Shown: in pieces, positions 48,033-59,190 of the stretch
Position numbering within the stretch: the first letter of the stretch is position 1
Layout: each line of letters starts with the position of its first letter
Source of the DNA: Cryptomeria japonica
Taxonomy: Eukaryota; Streptophyta; Pinopsida; Cupressales; Cupressaceae
Length of the DNA: 64,000 nucleotides
Direction of reading: 5' to 3'
NCBI RefSeq assembly: GCF_030272615.1
Contig: NC_081415.1
Location: 260,894,425 to 260,958,424 of the forward strand
Position numbers and translations under genes: made by a program
The notes under the pieces: generated by a model
Database searches by the model: none
The model's input: only the letters and a program-made list of their open reading frames with translations
Told to the model about the DNA's origin: nothing

Positions 48033-48823
48033 CTAATGAAATTCTGCATCTTTAGTCAAAAGACTATAAAGTGGTGCTGCAATTTTGCTAAAGTCTTTTA
48101 TGAAGCGCCTATAATATCCCGCATGTCCTAGAAAACTCTCGACATCCTTTTGCTTTGTAGGTGTAGGAAGACTAGAAATTACTACAATCTTGGCTGGATC
48201 TACCTGTATTCCTTTGAGAGATATGTAGTGGCCAAGGACCACTCCTTGTTGCATCATCATGAAACACTTTTTACTGTTCAGATTCATATTATGATCTTCA
48301 CATCTTTGCAACACTATTTCTAGTCTTTGTAATGCTTAAGCAAAATTAGTGTCATAAGTAGTAAAATCATCTATATAAATTTTTATACATTCATGTGAAA
48401 TGTTTGAAAATATACTTAGCACTGCTCTTTGAAAGGTTGCACATGCATTGCAGAGACCAAATGGAAGCATTGAATAGGCATGGTTCCCCATGGGCAGGTG
48501 AAATTTGTCTTCTCCTAATCTTCTAGTGCAATTTGTATTTGATTGTAGTCCCTGCAACCATCTAGGAAGCAGAAGTATTGTTTTCCTGCTAGTGAATCCA
48601 ATACTTGGTCTATAAAAGGAAATGGAAAATGATCTTTCTTAGTTGCAACGTTGAGTTCTTTGTAATCAATACAAACTCTCCATTTACCTCCATTTTTAGG
48701 AACAATTACCAAAGGGGATACCCATTGGCTATTTGAGATTGGATAGATAAATCCTGCATCCAAGAGCTTCTACAAATCTTCCTTCATTATCTCTCTTAAT
48801 GGAGGGTTAATTCTTCTTTGTGG
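48033..48823 (-). pseudogene. Gypsy reverse transcriptase, frameshifted
   Basis: Segments in order on the minus strand: SQWVSPLVIVPKNGGKWRVC and IDYKELNVATKKDHFPFPFI (48763-48600), CFLDGCRDYNQIQI, a frame change near 48540, then GNHAYSMLPFGLCNACATFQ and the catalytic IYIDDF (about 48365-48380). The thumb and connection part follows: GVVLGHYISLKGIQVDPAKI and VESFLGHAGYYRRFIKDFSK (48314-48033). YIDD is intact but the first catalytic Asp sits in FLDG next to the break. At least one frameshift and several stops prevent a full product. Confidence 0.9.
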
Positions 48824-49690
48824 CTACCTCACTGGTTCACAATCATCTCTGGTATAGATCTTATGAGTGCATAATTTAGGACCAAAACCATTCATGTCAT
48901 GGTACCTCCAAGCAAATGTTTGCTTATGCTTCTTTAACAGGTTTGTCAAAGATAATTGTTGCTCTTGGCTAAGTTGACTATTAATGTTAAGATATTTTCC
49001 TTTCGAAACTAGTACTTGTGTAGTCAATTCTATCATGGTTGTCTCACTAACATTTGGCAGTTTCAATTCTCTAGGTAAAAATGTGGGCATGATATCTATT
49101 GCTGAAGCAGGAACAACTAGGAGAAGCATTGACAAAGGGCTTCCTATACTAGATGCATGATTGAATGATTCTGCATGAGCCTCATAATGATTTTGGATTA
49201 TCTGTGACAAAATTTCATCTTCTTCATACTGTTGCAAGAAATGGCTTTTGTCTATCATCATTAGCTTAGCCACTGAATTAATGCCTTTAGCTTCCTCTCC
49301 AATATTTGGCCAAATAGGATTGTCTATGTCTTGGGTTGGTTGAGTAGGCAGATAGATTAGCAACTTTTTAGTATTCCTACCATCAGAGATTGCCATCTCC
49401 TAAACAACATCCTATATAAGCATATGTTGTGGCCAACCATGGCCATCCCAAGATATAATAGGATATCCTCCTAGTGTGTCTTTAGGGGGTAGCAGTGGGT
49501 CTTGGATTGATAACATTTAGTTGCTACAGGATATCCTTAGTTGTCACATTTATTGTTGCACATAATTCTATTAAGGCATTCTTTATTTGCATACCATTGG
49601 TGATGACTGCAACTATTGGGCTACTTGGGTCAACATACTTGGGAATAGTTACTTTCCCAAGCATAATGTTTGCCAATTAACCTACCACAT
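48824..49690 (-). pseudogene. Gypsy protease region and protease-reverse transcriptase linker
   Basis: A retropepsin-like segment, IMLGKVTIPKYV then VAVITNGMQIKNALIELCAT (about 49680-49550), aligns with the region that usually carries the active-site Asp. Here the position reads Glu-Leu-Cys (Glu codon 49566-49568), so the site looks dead. A 190-codon linker (49396-48824) ends LKKHKQTFAWRYHDMNGFGP, the usual entry to plant Gypsy reverse transcriptase. Stops lie between the two parts. Confidence 0.7.
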
Positions 49691-50886
49691 GAACAGTAGT
49701 GGGATCTTTCGCCTTTCTTCCTGGCTTTTTGAGACATGCTTCCTTTATTGTTTTTCCATATATTGTGACATCCTTGATGGCCTGGAAAAAAGGTATCCAG
49801 AATGTCAAAGGCAGTCTCTTCCTTTTCCTTGACAATTTCTAACCTTTGAGGAAATGGTAGTTTTGGATTAGATAGGGGTATTGGTTCAGGATTTTTCAAT
49901 TGTTCTGGTTGAGCAGGTGACTCAGCGAGATTTGGATTCTCTTCCTCCTCAGGGAGCTCAGTTATGAGAGGAGTGGAAGGAGTAGGTAGTGTAGTTCCTA
50001 AATGTAGGTGAATATCACCTAAACTCACAGCATATGAAGGGTACAAATTTGGATCAGCAGAATAAACATGTTGCTTCTATGGTTTATTATTTGGTTTAGG
50101 TGTGGGTTAAGCTAGCAATTGAGTAGGTCTGGGTGTATTAGCATTAGGATTAGGAGGGGGCGTGATAGCTTGTTGTTGAGGCTGTGAAGGTGGTTGCATG
50201 TAACCAATTGTCTGGTTTGGCCATTGTTGTCCACCCCTCCACTAGGATGTTTGTTGCCAATTCCCTTGGGGCTTCTATTAATTCCCCTAAGAAGGTTGCC
50301 ATTGAGGTGGAGTATTTTGGTAATTAGGCCAATTAGTCTAAGGTTTATTCCAAGACTATGGTGGATACCCCCCAAAATTGGATGGATATTGGTGTTGCCA
50401 CTAGTTATTAGATGCATAAGAATTCATGTATCGTCCATTAAAAGACAATGGATCAGGTGGCATACCTTGTATTGGAGGCCGTGGTCTTCTTTGTGCAACA
50501 TAGACTTGTTCTTCATCTCCCTCAATCAGCTTGAACTCGGGTGAAATTTTCTTGCTATCAACATTGGCTACCATCTTACATTTGCAATCCTTCTTCTTCA
50601 GCCTACAATGAGGGCACTATTCTACCAAAATTGCTTCTTCCTCCCTTTGTTTCCTCTTTACTTGCAGAATATCCAGCTGAGTGGCCATATCGTTTATGAT
50701 ATCCTACTTAAAATTTCAAAGCAAGTTAGTGATCTCCATCCTTTAGACCCCATTAGCAAATGATTTTCTCATTTGGTAACCTCTTCCTTTCTTGACAATT
50801 GCTCGGGAGTAGTTCTGGCATATCTTCTTAATGTCATCCCAGGGAACTTGAGAAATGTCTCCTCCTCCTATGAGATCAAGGGTATC
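49691..50886 (-). pseudogene. Gypsy gag C-terminal part
   Basis: Continues the gag frame after the solo LTR (DLIGGGDISQVPWDD at the junction). A Cys/His-poor but Cys-containing motif CPHCRLKKKDCKC lies near 50600. A long Pro/Gln/Asn-rich stretch follows (50500-50110) with frequent TGG to TAG stops. The part after it is acidic and Pro-rich (50046-49840: LITELPEEEENPNLAESPAQ). Start and end are approximate. Confidence 0.65.
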
Positions 50887-53800
50887 TGTAGTACCCCTAC
50901 TCGTTTGAACTCATTAGACTCATATTTTATTATTATTTGTTTTCAGTGGATATATTACCATGATGTGTTATTCAGATTTTTATGACATTATTTCATTCTT
51001 TATCTGGTTATGAGATGCATAATTTATTTGCATTAATTTCAATACTTGTGATTTATGACATTTTATGGATTATTGCTATGTACTAACATTTTACTTTATT
51101 TATGCAATGTGGAATTTTATGTTGTATGTTTGCGAGTGTATTGGATGTAAGGGGACGACTTTCCTTCACTCATTTCGGTGAGACAGGGAACGTCGCGATT
51201 CTCCTTCATCGATGTGTATGTCATGTTTTCTATATTGTATATATATACATGTGTGGTTCGGTGATGCAGGATATTGTGGGTACAAGTACCAGGTAGGTAC
51301 AGGGTATCATCTCCACCTAGCTTCACAGGTCTGAGCGTGCCTTATATTTTCCGATGGAAGTGGAGGAGATAGTAGTTGACCCTATTTTACTAAGTTGCAC
51401 TCGTGTGAGTGTCGTCAATTGGTCGTCCAGTCAGTTTGTTCGGCCTTCGTATTTTGTCGTTTGATCTTTTTTTTAAGTATTTGCGTGAGATTTGTTCAAT
51501 TTGAGTGTTTCAGTGGATTTAATTGATTAATTAATTAAGTTTATGGAATTATCTCATAGTTGAATTGTTTATGCATTGAGATTATAAATTTAGTTAATTA
51601 AAAGAAGTTATTAAATTAAGTTGCAAGTTGCATGATTTTAGAAATATATTTATTTAAATTTTAGTGGAAAAATAAATTAAATTAATTGTATTTATTATTT
51701 CCTAGAATTATAAATAAATAAAAGAATAAAAGAATAAATAAATAAATGAATAAAAGAATTAATTAGAATTAAAGTATTACTTTAATTCTTTATTTAGAAA
51801 ATTAATTAATTTGCATGAGAAAAGAAAAGAAAGAATAATGATTTTTAATTATTGCATGTTAGCTTATCTTTTGTTATAAAATTAGAAAAGAAAATAAAAT
51901 TACTTTTATTCTAAATTTAGTTTTTTGATAAAAAGCTATTGAACCTAGAATTTTAGTTTAAATAGGGAAATAGGTATTTATTTTAGGATACACAGAAAAT
52001 AGGTCAGGAAATTTAGGTGAAGAAATTTATTGGAAAGATTAGGGCTCTTCTACAGATTTCTTCCAGGAAAGCTATACCAGGTTGGGTGGTTTCTTTTGAT
52101 TGTTGTTTTAAGAAAATATTTTATTTCTTTCTTCTTTCTGAATGATGTGTGTGTTAAGATGTTTGTCAAGTCTAAAATCTTGTCTGATTATTTCTTGTTC
52201 TTGGCTAAAGTCCATTTTTGAAGTTAATTTCTAGTTTGTGGAAATAAGTTATTACCTGGGTGTTTGTAGATTAAATTTTGAGAAAATTGGGAAAAGTTAT
52301 TTTGACAAATTTTGCCAAAATTTTTATTGTACATGGAAATTGCAAGATTTGAGAGGAATGGGATTTACCAGAGAAATCATTCCCTCTTGTTTGATTTTTG
52401 TTTCGATATTTGGCTATGGCATTTTTTTTTAATATTTGTGTATCTTTGTGATATTATTAATTATTATAGAAATAAATTTAATTATTGATTAAATTTATTG
52501 TATTATTAAAAGTTAAGGGAAATTATTTTATTATATTAATTTGGAGATATTATGTATTAATTAATTTCCCTGTAAATAAATTAAAAAAAATTAAAAAAAA
52601 AAAACAAAAAAAATAATAATAATAAAAAAACATTAATTAAAAAAAATATTATATATATATGTATATAGTATTTTCTGTGGTTTTAATTATGTTATTTTGG
52701 AAATGAAAGATATTTGAAAATTAAATCTTCTTTTTATTATATATTTTAATGTGATAAAATTATATAATATTATATTCGTAGAATATATATATTTATGTAA
52801 TTATATTATATTATTATATATAATTTGGAATTTGGAATTTAATTTAGATTATTTATAAAATCTAATCGGGTTTATTTGTAAATTAATCATGAACATATAT
52901 TTAGGGGGTTAATTTTTATGTGATTTTATTTAACTTTATTGGACAAATGACAACATTGGTTTTCCTTGTGTAATATAGTTGTATTTTCTTATTATCTGGA
53001 AATTCTTTATTTGCAAGTTATTTATGCTTTTGGCTGTTGTAAGAAAAGATTGTCTGTATTAGAATCTTGTGTAAATGGTGTTTGCAGTCAAGCTTAATTC
53101 CGTTACAATTTTGGTTGAGTTGTCATTGTGTCCTATGTTATTATATATCCTTGGTCAGGTGTTGTTGTATAACCTTATTGATGTGAGCCATTGTGTGTTT
53201 TGTCCAAATGGTCAATCTTGGGTTAGTGATTTTGTATCATTCACCTTTGCTTTGTCAGGATTGGTTATGGTTGTTTGTTTCGCCATATAGTTCTCGTAGA
53301 GAGATATTTCCTATTAGTGTCCTATGAGAGAGAGTGGCTTTCGAGCGGGGCCCGTGCCCGAAGTGAATGACAGGATAACCCGTCGGAAGTCAATTAAAAA
53401 GTGATAACCTAATAATTGATTAGGGGGTGGATAGAATAAATATTAATTAAGATAATGTACCTCGTGCATAGGTGTAGTGCTTGTACAGGGCTCATAATGT
53501 TACGAGAAGGCCTGGAATGGCAAACTTACCACCTTGTCTTCACGAAAGGATTGGTAGGGTACGCATGAGACTTAGTTGGAACCGGAGGCTCGGGAGAGGT
53601 TACCAGGAGAAACCCAGGATGGGGGTCGGGACCTATGGAGGTTGTACCATGGTATCCACCGTAAGACATGCGATGACACTCTCTCCTTAGAGTCACTTGT
53701 GTTTTGTGAGTTGAGTTATATGGATGTTTGCGGAGTCTTGTAGTCCTTTCGTACTTGTCTTACTTTGCTTGCTTGAGGGTTTTCTACTATCTCCTAGCAT

Positions 53801-54415
53801 GGTGGGGTGGTTCCATTTTAGGATCACATGGTCAGGTGGTAGTGCCACTTCCCATCGGATATTATGGATTGTATCTTCAGGCAAGGAAAGGCTTTGTTGG
53901 TGTTTCTTGGTTCGTGGTTCATGTACCAGCTCTGGTTCATGTTCATTGTTCAGTTGAGACCTTGTGGTCATTGTATCAGACTTTTATGTAACCTTGATAT
54001 TGTAACTTTGTAATCTGTGGTATTATTGAAAGCCATGTATTTATGGATATTGTAATATTATGTCAGTGGAATGTATGTTGATTCAGTTGCTTTTATCTTA
54101 TGCATAAATGAAATATGGATAAATAAATGCATTGGAATACTTTGATTTCTTTCATTATGAAGATTTAGGTGTATGTGTAGTTTTGAACTTAAGCAATTAA
54201 TTTATCTAAGTAAATGGACAATTGGATTAACTGTGGTGTTAATGTAATCTATGAATCTTCGTTGGTAACCCTTAGGAAATCATATGTTAGACTTTCACTG
54301 TGTTATTAAACATGCAATGGTTATAGTTAATGCACTTAGTCTTTAAAAAAAATATTTCACCCTTTAGTTGCCTAGTTGTGTTGTTTTCCTTTAGGGTTCC
54401 TGGCGGGGCATTACA
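50887..54415 (+). mobile_element. Giant solo LTR (3.5 kb), inserted in the Gypsy gag region
   Basis: Starts TGTAGTACCCCTACTCG and ends GGTTCCTGGCGGGGCATTACA. Its ends match those of 36632-41066, and both share a long conserved block and the phrase AGTTGACCCTA near the left end. Flanks are GTATC (50882-50886) and GCATC (54416-54420), a 5-bp duplication with one change. The gag frame reads through once it is removed. The middle (51500-52900) is extremely AT-rich. No coding region, primer site or internal LTR pair was found. The strand is provisional. Confidence 0.85.
53325..53690 (+). repeat. Conserved block of the giant-LTR family, copy 2
   Basis: Shares GTGGCTTTCGAGCGGGG, ATAACCCGTCGGAAGTC, AAAGTGATAACCTAATA, GAAGGCCTGGAATGGCAAAC, CTTGTCTTCACGAAAGG and CGGGACCTATGG with 39645-40015, in the same order. 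Confidence 0.8.
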
Positions 54416-54420
54416 GCATC

Positions 54421-55140
54421 AATAAAATGTTCACTGATTCTCCTGAGGATAAGCAACTTTTGAGATTCTTGGTTAAGAGTATGATTTGAGGATTTCTGCA
54501 GGCAGAACAAGAACCATGAAATATAATCCTCCAAATTTTCATCTTCTCTTTGTTGCATCCTAAAGATGTCATCCACCCTCATATTACCACTTCTATAGTA
54601 TTCTTTGTACTTCTTAAGATATTTTATTTTAATGGCATCCCAATTGTTGACAACATTTCTCCCCAAGCTCATAAACCATCTTAAGGTTGCTTCCTTCAAA
54701 GTAGTAGGGAATAGTTTGAGCCTATGAGCATCAGTGGTGTAGTCATAGCTTCTATAAAGGATGTCAAACTCAAACAGAAAGGTATATGGGTCCTCTGTCA
54801 CAAGTCCATAAAACTTAGGGAGGACCAAAGAACGGATATTCTTGAGATTATTTATTATCATGCTAATCAGTGATGGGAAATTCAAAAGTGGTTTGGTTAG
54901 GCTGATTTTGTGCAGCAGCAACCATTCTTGCTTGATGAAGTATCAAGGAAAATGGGTTATCGACAGGTTCTTGGTCAGTTGGATCTTTTGGATTATTAAA
55001 TTTGGCAAATATATCAGCCAAAGGATTTATCTCTTGGTCTTCTACTTCAGGCTGATTGTAGGCTTCCTCAAAATTATTGTCAAGATAAGGGTCGTTAGGA
55101 AGAAATCTCCCAAAAGCATCTCTTCTTCTATGCATACAAG
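54421..55140 (-). pseudogene. Gypsy gag N-terminal and core part
   Basis: A frame starting MHRRRDAFGRFLPNDPY at 55135 runs to about 54863 and then shifts to the frame 54921-54421. That frame contains KFYGLVTEDPYTFLFEFDIL, AHRLKLFPTTLKEATLRWF, WDAIKIKYLKKYKEYYR and a downstream helical part, the retrotransposon gag capsid pattern. It breaks at ISEHFIDA where the solo LTR inserted and resumes at 50886. One frameshift near 54900 is apparent. Confidence 0.85.
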
Positions 55141-55286
55141 ATCAACTTAGTATCAGCCAATTCCACACAAAAAAATTGTGAAAGAATTATGGGCATAACT
55201 TATTGAAGTGAGAGAATATTCTAAGAGCAACTTGCAAATGTATTTAAACTAGAAATGACCCTAAGGAAATTCTTAGTTTCACACCA

Positions 55287-55304
55287 TCCCCAACAACAAC
55301 GCCA
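55287..55304 (-). other. Gypsy primer binding site, tRNA-Asp type, decayed
   Basis: On the minus strand TGGCGTTGTTGTTGGGGA begins four bases after the LTR end. It matches the TGGCGCCGTTGCCGGGGA form known from Athila/Tat-like elements except for four changes, all C to T. Confidence 0.75.
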
Positions 55305-55308
55305 AAAA

Positions 55309-56513
55309 TGTTCACCTTCTTTAATGGTTCAATAACTAAGCCCTTAAAGATATGACTCGGAGATTACACATCTATTCTAAGTAGCTATCAAACTCATGAT
55401 GAAGGTTCATTTAACTTATCAATCCAGGGACGTGAACTTGAAATGGGTTAGCAGTGTATGTGCACTAAAACATTGTTATGGCCATCATAACTTAAGCAAA
55501 GAACAATGATGGAATTTGAAATGTTGTAAATATCTAATGAAAGAACCTAAACTTATATTAACAACTAATCTGAACATGCAAATCTTGAATTCACACCAAC
55601 CAAAGGAATGAAATTCCAAACAAACAGATAGAAAACTACTCTGCCTGCTTTGGTTGTAGGAACAGTGCTAACTACTAAATTAAAAATAACTACTAAGCTA
55701 ACTGAACAAAGTTCTCAACAAGTGGACCCCCTTGAGTGAGAATTCTCGGATTAACACAAGTGCTGGAAACTCAGAATACCGCTTTATTCATCAAAAACAG
55801 AAGTACACAAGATATGACAGCATGTTCTTAAACTATATTCCAAAACTGAAAGTAAACTTACAACATCAGAATATTCGACCTCCATAAGAGATCATCTAAA
55901 TTATTATTTATAGAAGAAAAACTACCAACTAATCCTAACTAACTGGGCAACCAACTCAACAACATAAGGAGGGCACCATTTATTGAAAGCATGAAAAGAG
56001 GAAAGGAAAGCTCATGCATGCGCTTAGACAAGTCAGATAGGACTTCCTCAACAGAGATATAGCACAACATGCCCCTAAATAGACTCAACTTTTGTACATG
56101 ATTAGTTAAAAAGTAGTTGCAACATTAAATAGAAAAAGCTCCTCTATGTTGGTTACTCCTTGACTCCTTCAACAACCGGCCAGCTAGTAAGAGTCCTGCT
56201 CCTTGTTGCAAGCTTCATTATAACACCACTTTCTTAGTACAAACCTGCAAAACACGTTAGCACATACAAACAATCACATTTCCCAAACCATCTTGAAAAA
56301 ACATTATTTTCAACACATGCACATTTAACAGATAATTGCATAGCATATGCATTAGTATCATGAATTGTTTCAAGTTTAAACTTAAGCCCAAAAGGTTATA
56401 GTTTTTAAGGAAATAATATAGTAAACAGTGATATCACAATATCAAAGTCTAAAGTATTATCATAAACAACATAGTAAACCCTTAGAAAATAGGATTATAA
56501 ACTTGTCTCATCA
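55309..56513 (-). repeat. LTR of the Gypsy element (5' LTR in element orientation)
   Basis: Begins TGTTCACCTTC and ends GTCTCATCA on the plus strand, pairing with 41441-42651. The following GGTGT is the right target duplication. Confidence 0.93.
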
Positions 56514-56518
56514 GGTGT

Positions 56519-58083
56519 TATCACAAGAAGCAAAGCAACACAAGAACAAGTCTTGTTGTGTTTACTATATGAAACTAAGCCAAAGATAGTAGAAGAAGCT
56601 TGTAATGACCAAAACAGGATGAAGGCAATGAAAGAGGAACTAGATCAAAATGAGAAAAATCAGACATGGGAATTAGTCAACAGACCGGAAGAGGAGAATG
56701 TGATTGGAACTAAATGGGTATTCTGGAACAAGCTGGATGAAGATGGAAAGATTGTAATAAACAAGGCAAGGTTTGTTTGCAAAGGATACACTCATATTGA
56801 AGGCATTGACTTTAATGAAACTTATGCTCTGGTTGCAAGAATGGAGGCAATTTAGATGTTCCTGGCATTTGCAACATTTAAGGACTTCAAATTTTATCAG
56901 ATGGATGTAAAATCAACATTCCTGAATGGAGAATTGAAAGAAGAAGTTTACATTAAACAACCAAAAGGTTTCAAGTTGAGAGATGATCCAAACATTGTGT
57001 GCAGATTGAAAAAGGCTTTGTATGGACTGAAACAACCTCCTAGAGCTTGGTACGAGAGGTCAAACAATTATCTTACTAGACAAGGATTTAAGAAGGGTTC
57101 AACGGACAACAATTTGTACTTCAAGACACATTCAGGTAAAATATCAATTGTGGTAGTATACGTTGATGATATAATCTTTGGAGGAAATGAAGACATGTGT
57201 AGAAGATTTGCTAATAAGATGCAAAAAGAGTTTGAAATGTCCATGATTGGTAAGTTAAATTTCTTCCTTGGATTGCAAGTTAATCAGAATGACAATGGAA
57301 TTTTCATTTCTCAATCTAAGTATGTCAAAGAACTGTTAAAGATGTTTAGGTTGGAGAATTCCAAACCAATATGTACACCTATGACTACCAGATGCAAGTT
57401 AACTAAAGATGATAAATCAATTAAGGTAGATGCAAGTCAGTATAAATCAATGATTGGAGGATTGTTATATTTGACTGCTACCAAACCGGATATCATGTAT
57501 GCAGTATGTTTGGTAGCTAGATTTCAGCAAGAACCGAAAGAATCTCACGTTGTGGCAATAAAAAGGATTTTTAGATATCTTAAAGACACAAAAGAGTTTG
57601 GTTTGTGGTATCCCAGGAGCTCAGATTTTACCCTCACAGCTTACACAGATCCAAACTGGGTCAGAAGTGTTAATGATAGAAAAAGTACAAGTGGAGGAGC
57701 ATTCTTCCTTGGCTCCTAGTTAGTTTCTTGGTCGAGTAAGAAGCAAGACTATGTGTCTCTATCTACATCAAAAGCATAATACATTGCAACATCTTCTTGT
57801 CGCACTCAGATTCTATGGATGAAGCGGACTTTGAAGGACATTGGTGTAAATTTTGATGACCCTATCTCAATCATGTGTGATAATACTAGTGCAATAAATA
57901 TCTCAAAGAAACTGGTACAACATTCCAGAACAAAGCATATATCTATCAGGTATCACTTCTTAAGGGAAAAAGTTCTAGATAATGAGATCAGACTTGAATA
58001 TGTACCTACAAAAGAGCAGATTGTAGATATATTCATAAGGCATTGTGCAAAGATACTTTTGAGTATCTTCTACATAAGTTAGG
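56519..58083 (+). pseudogene. Copia reverse transcriptase and RNase H, with internal stops
   Basis: The frame resumes after the Gypsy insertion with VITRSKATQ, then KAMKEELDQNEKNQTW and VIGTKWVFWNKLDEDGK, the Copia reverse transcriptase start. A TAG at about 56853 interrupts it. QMDVKSTFLNGELKEEVYIK (one catalytic Asp), LYGLKQPPRAWY and the intact VVYVDDIIFGG (about 57157-57183) follow. RNase H begins at AYTDPNWV and DRKSTSGGAFFLGS, with a TAG at 57717 and a TAA near 57778, then IMCDNTSAINISKKLVQHSR and TKHISIRYHFLREKV. The C-terminus runs to 58082. Nonsense changes, not lost active sites, dominate here. Confidence 0.92.
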
Positions 58084-58198
58084 GGTATTACCCCTCCCCA
58101 TCTTGAACTAATGTGCATTTCTCAAGGGGAGCAGGAGTAAGTTTCTCAACAAGAGTTTTGTCCACCTTTTTCATTGTTGTCAAAGAGGGAGAGAGTGT

Positions 58199-58229
<31 letters not shown>

Positions 58230-58278
58230 ATAATAACTTGTTTGCATGTTGTTGTTGGTGGATGTTGCCATCAATGAC
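58084..58278 (+). other. Copia 3' untranslated stretch with a GA microsatellite
   Basis: Short non-coding stretch between RNase H and the polypurine tract. It includes an AG dinucleotide run at about 58199-58224. Confidence 0.8.
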
Positions 58279-58289
58279 AAAGGGGGAGA
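58279..58289 (+). other. Copia polypurine tract
   Basis: AAAGGGGGAGA lies directly before the right LTR start, the expected plus-strand primer site. Confidence 0.88.
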
Positions 58290-58290
58290 T

Positions 58291-59190
58291 TGTTAGCACT
58301 ACATTATGTGTTGTCATTGATGTCAAATCTTGTGGTCCGGATTAAGTCTGGATGTGGTATGTTGAGTAGAAGTGTTTGATTAAGGCATGTTGTGCGTTTG
58401 GAGGTTTCTCAGTTTTACCGAATAATTTTGGTGTTTTAGAAGATGTTATTCAATGCTATCTTTGGGTCTGAATTGGTCTAGAGCTCGAGGTTTTGGATCG
58501 GATATTGAAGTTGTTTAGCATAACGTGTGATTATTTTTTTGGGTCCGGATTTGGTGATGTGTGTAACGTGTTGATATGTTTGATGAGGAATGGTGTGATA
58601 TGGTCTACTTCTCATTCCTTCCCACCACCATGATGTTTAGTGGAGACCTATTTTAGATCTTTGTCTTCGCTGACATTGAGAATTATATTTTTCCAAAGAT
58701 AGTATATGTAGGAGTATGGTTTGATGAGATTTTATATGGCTTTTTGTGTTGAAGACATGAGAGATTGAAGGAACCCAGTCGTTGTGTGGAGACAGTGTTG
58801 TGAATTATTGTCGGAAGTAGTTTTGGTAGTTCGGACTATGTTTTTGTGGTGGATTATCTTTATCTTTCTTTATTCTTCGACAATGAGCCCACCGATAGTG
58901 AGTCTTTCAGAGTAGTGAGCCCACTTGTAGTGAGCACCTTGACAGTGAGCCATCCTTTGTAAAAATCACTTTAACCAGTGTTTATATATTGAGAATTAGC
59001 ATTCTCTGTGGTTTTTCCCTTCTTGGGTTTTCCACGTAAATTCTGGTGTTTCTTGTGTCTAATATGTTTTGTGCATGTGCTTTCATTTTTTGTTAATTTT
59101 GTTTATTATTTTGAATCTGTGAATTAAGGTTAAAAGAAAATTTTATTGTCAATTGATTCACCCCCCTCTTAGTTGCCCAAATATTCAACA
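58291..59190 (+). repeat. Right (3') LTR of the Copia element
   Basis: Starts TGTTAGCACTACATTATG, ends AAATATTCAACA and pairs with 33599-34496. It is followed by ACCTC, the altered right copy of the target duplication. Confidence 0.95.

Larger units (their letters stand above)
41441..56513 (-). mobile_element. Ty3/Gypsy LTR retrotransposon, tRNA-Asp primed type, interrupted by a solo LTR
   Basis: LTRs of about 1.2 kb (41441-42651 and 55309-56513) are bounded by a perfect 5-bp duplication GGTGT (41436-41440 and 56514-56518). Read on the minus strand, the order is LTR, primer site, gag, protease, reverse transcriptase, RNase H, integrase, an accessory frame of about 2.8 kb, polypurine tract, LTR. 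That order and the primer site suit the Athila/Tat part of Ty3/Gypsy, though the clade is inferred. Without the 3.5-kb insertion the element is about 11.5 kb. All frames are broken. The LTRs differ at roughly a tenth of positions by eye. Confidence 0.93.
33599..59190 (+). mobile_element. Ty1/Copia LTR retrotransposon, interrupted by nested insertions
   Basis: LTRs of 898 and 900 bp (TGTTAGCA...ATTCAACA) bound the element. Flanks ACCTA and ACCTC are a 5-bp duplication with one change. A primer binding site follows the left LTR, and a polypurine tract, AAAGGGGGAGA, precedes the right one. The domain order gag, protease, integrase, reverse transcriptase, RNase H is that of Copia. Removing two insertions (36632-41066 and 41441-56513, each with one target copy) leaves about 6.1 kb, a normal size for the family. 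Stops and frameshifts interrupt gag, integrase and reverse transcriptase. The LTRs differ at roughly one base in ten by eye, which indicates an old insertion. Confidence 0.95.
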
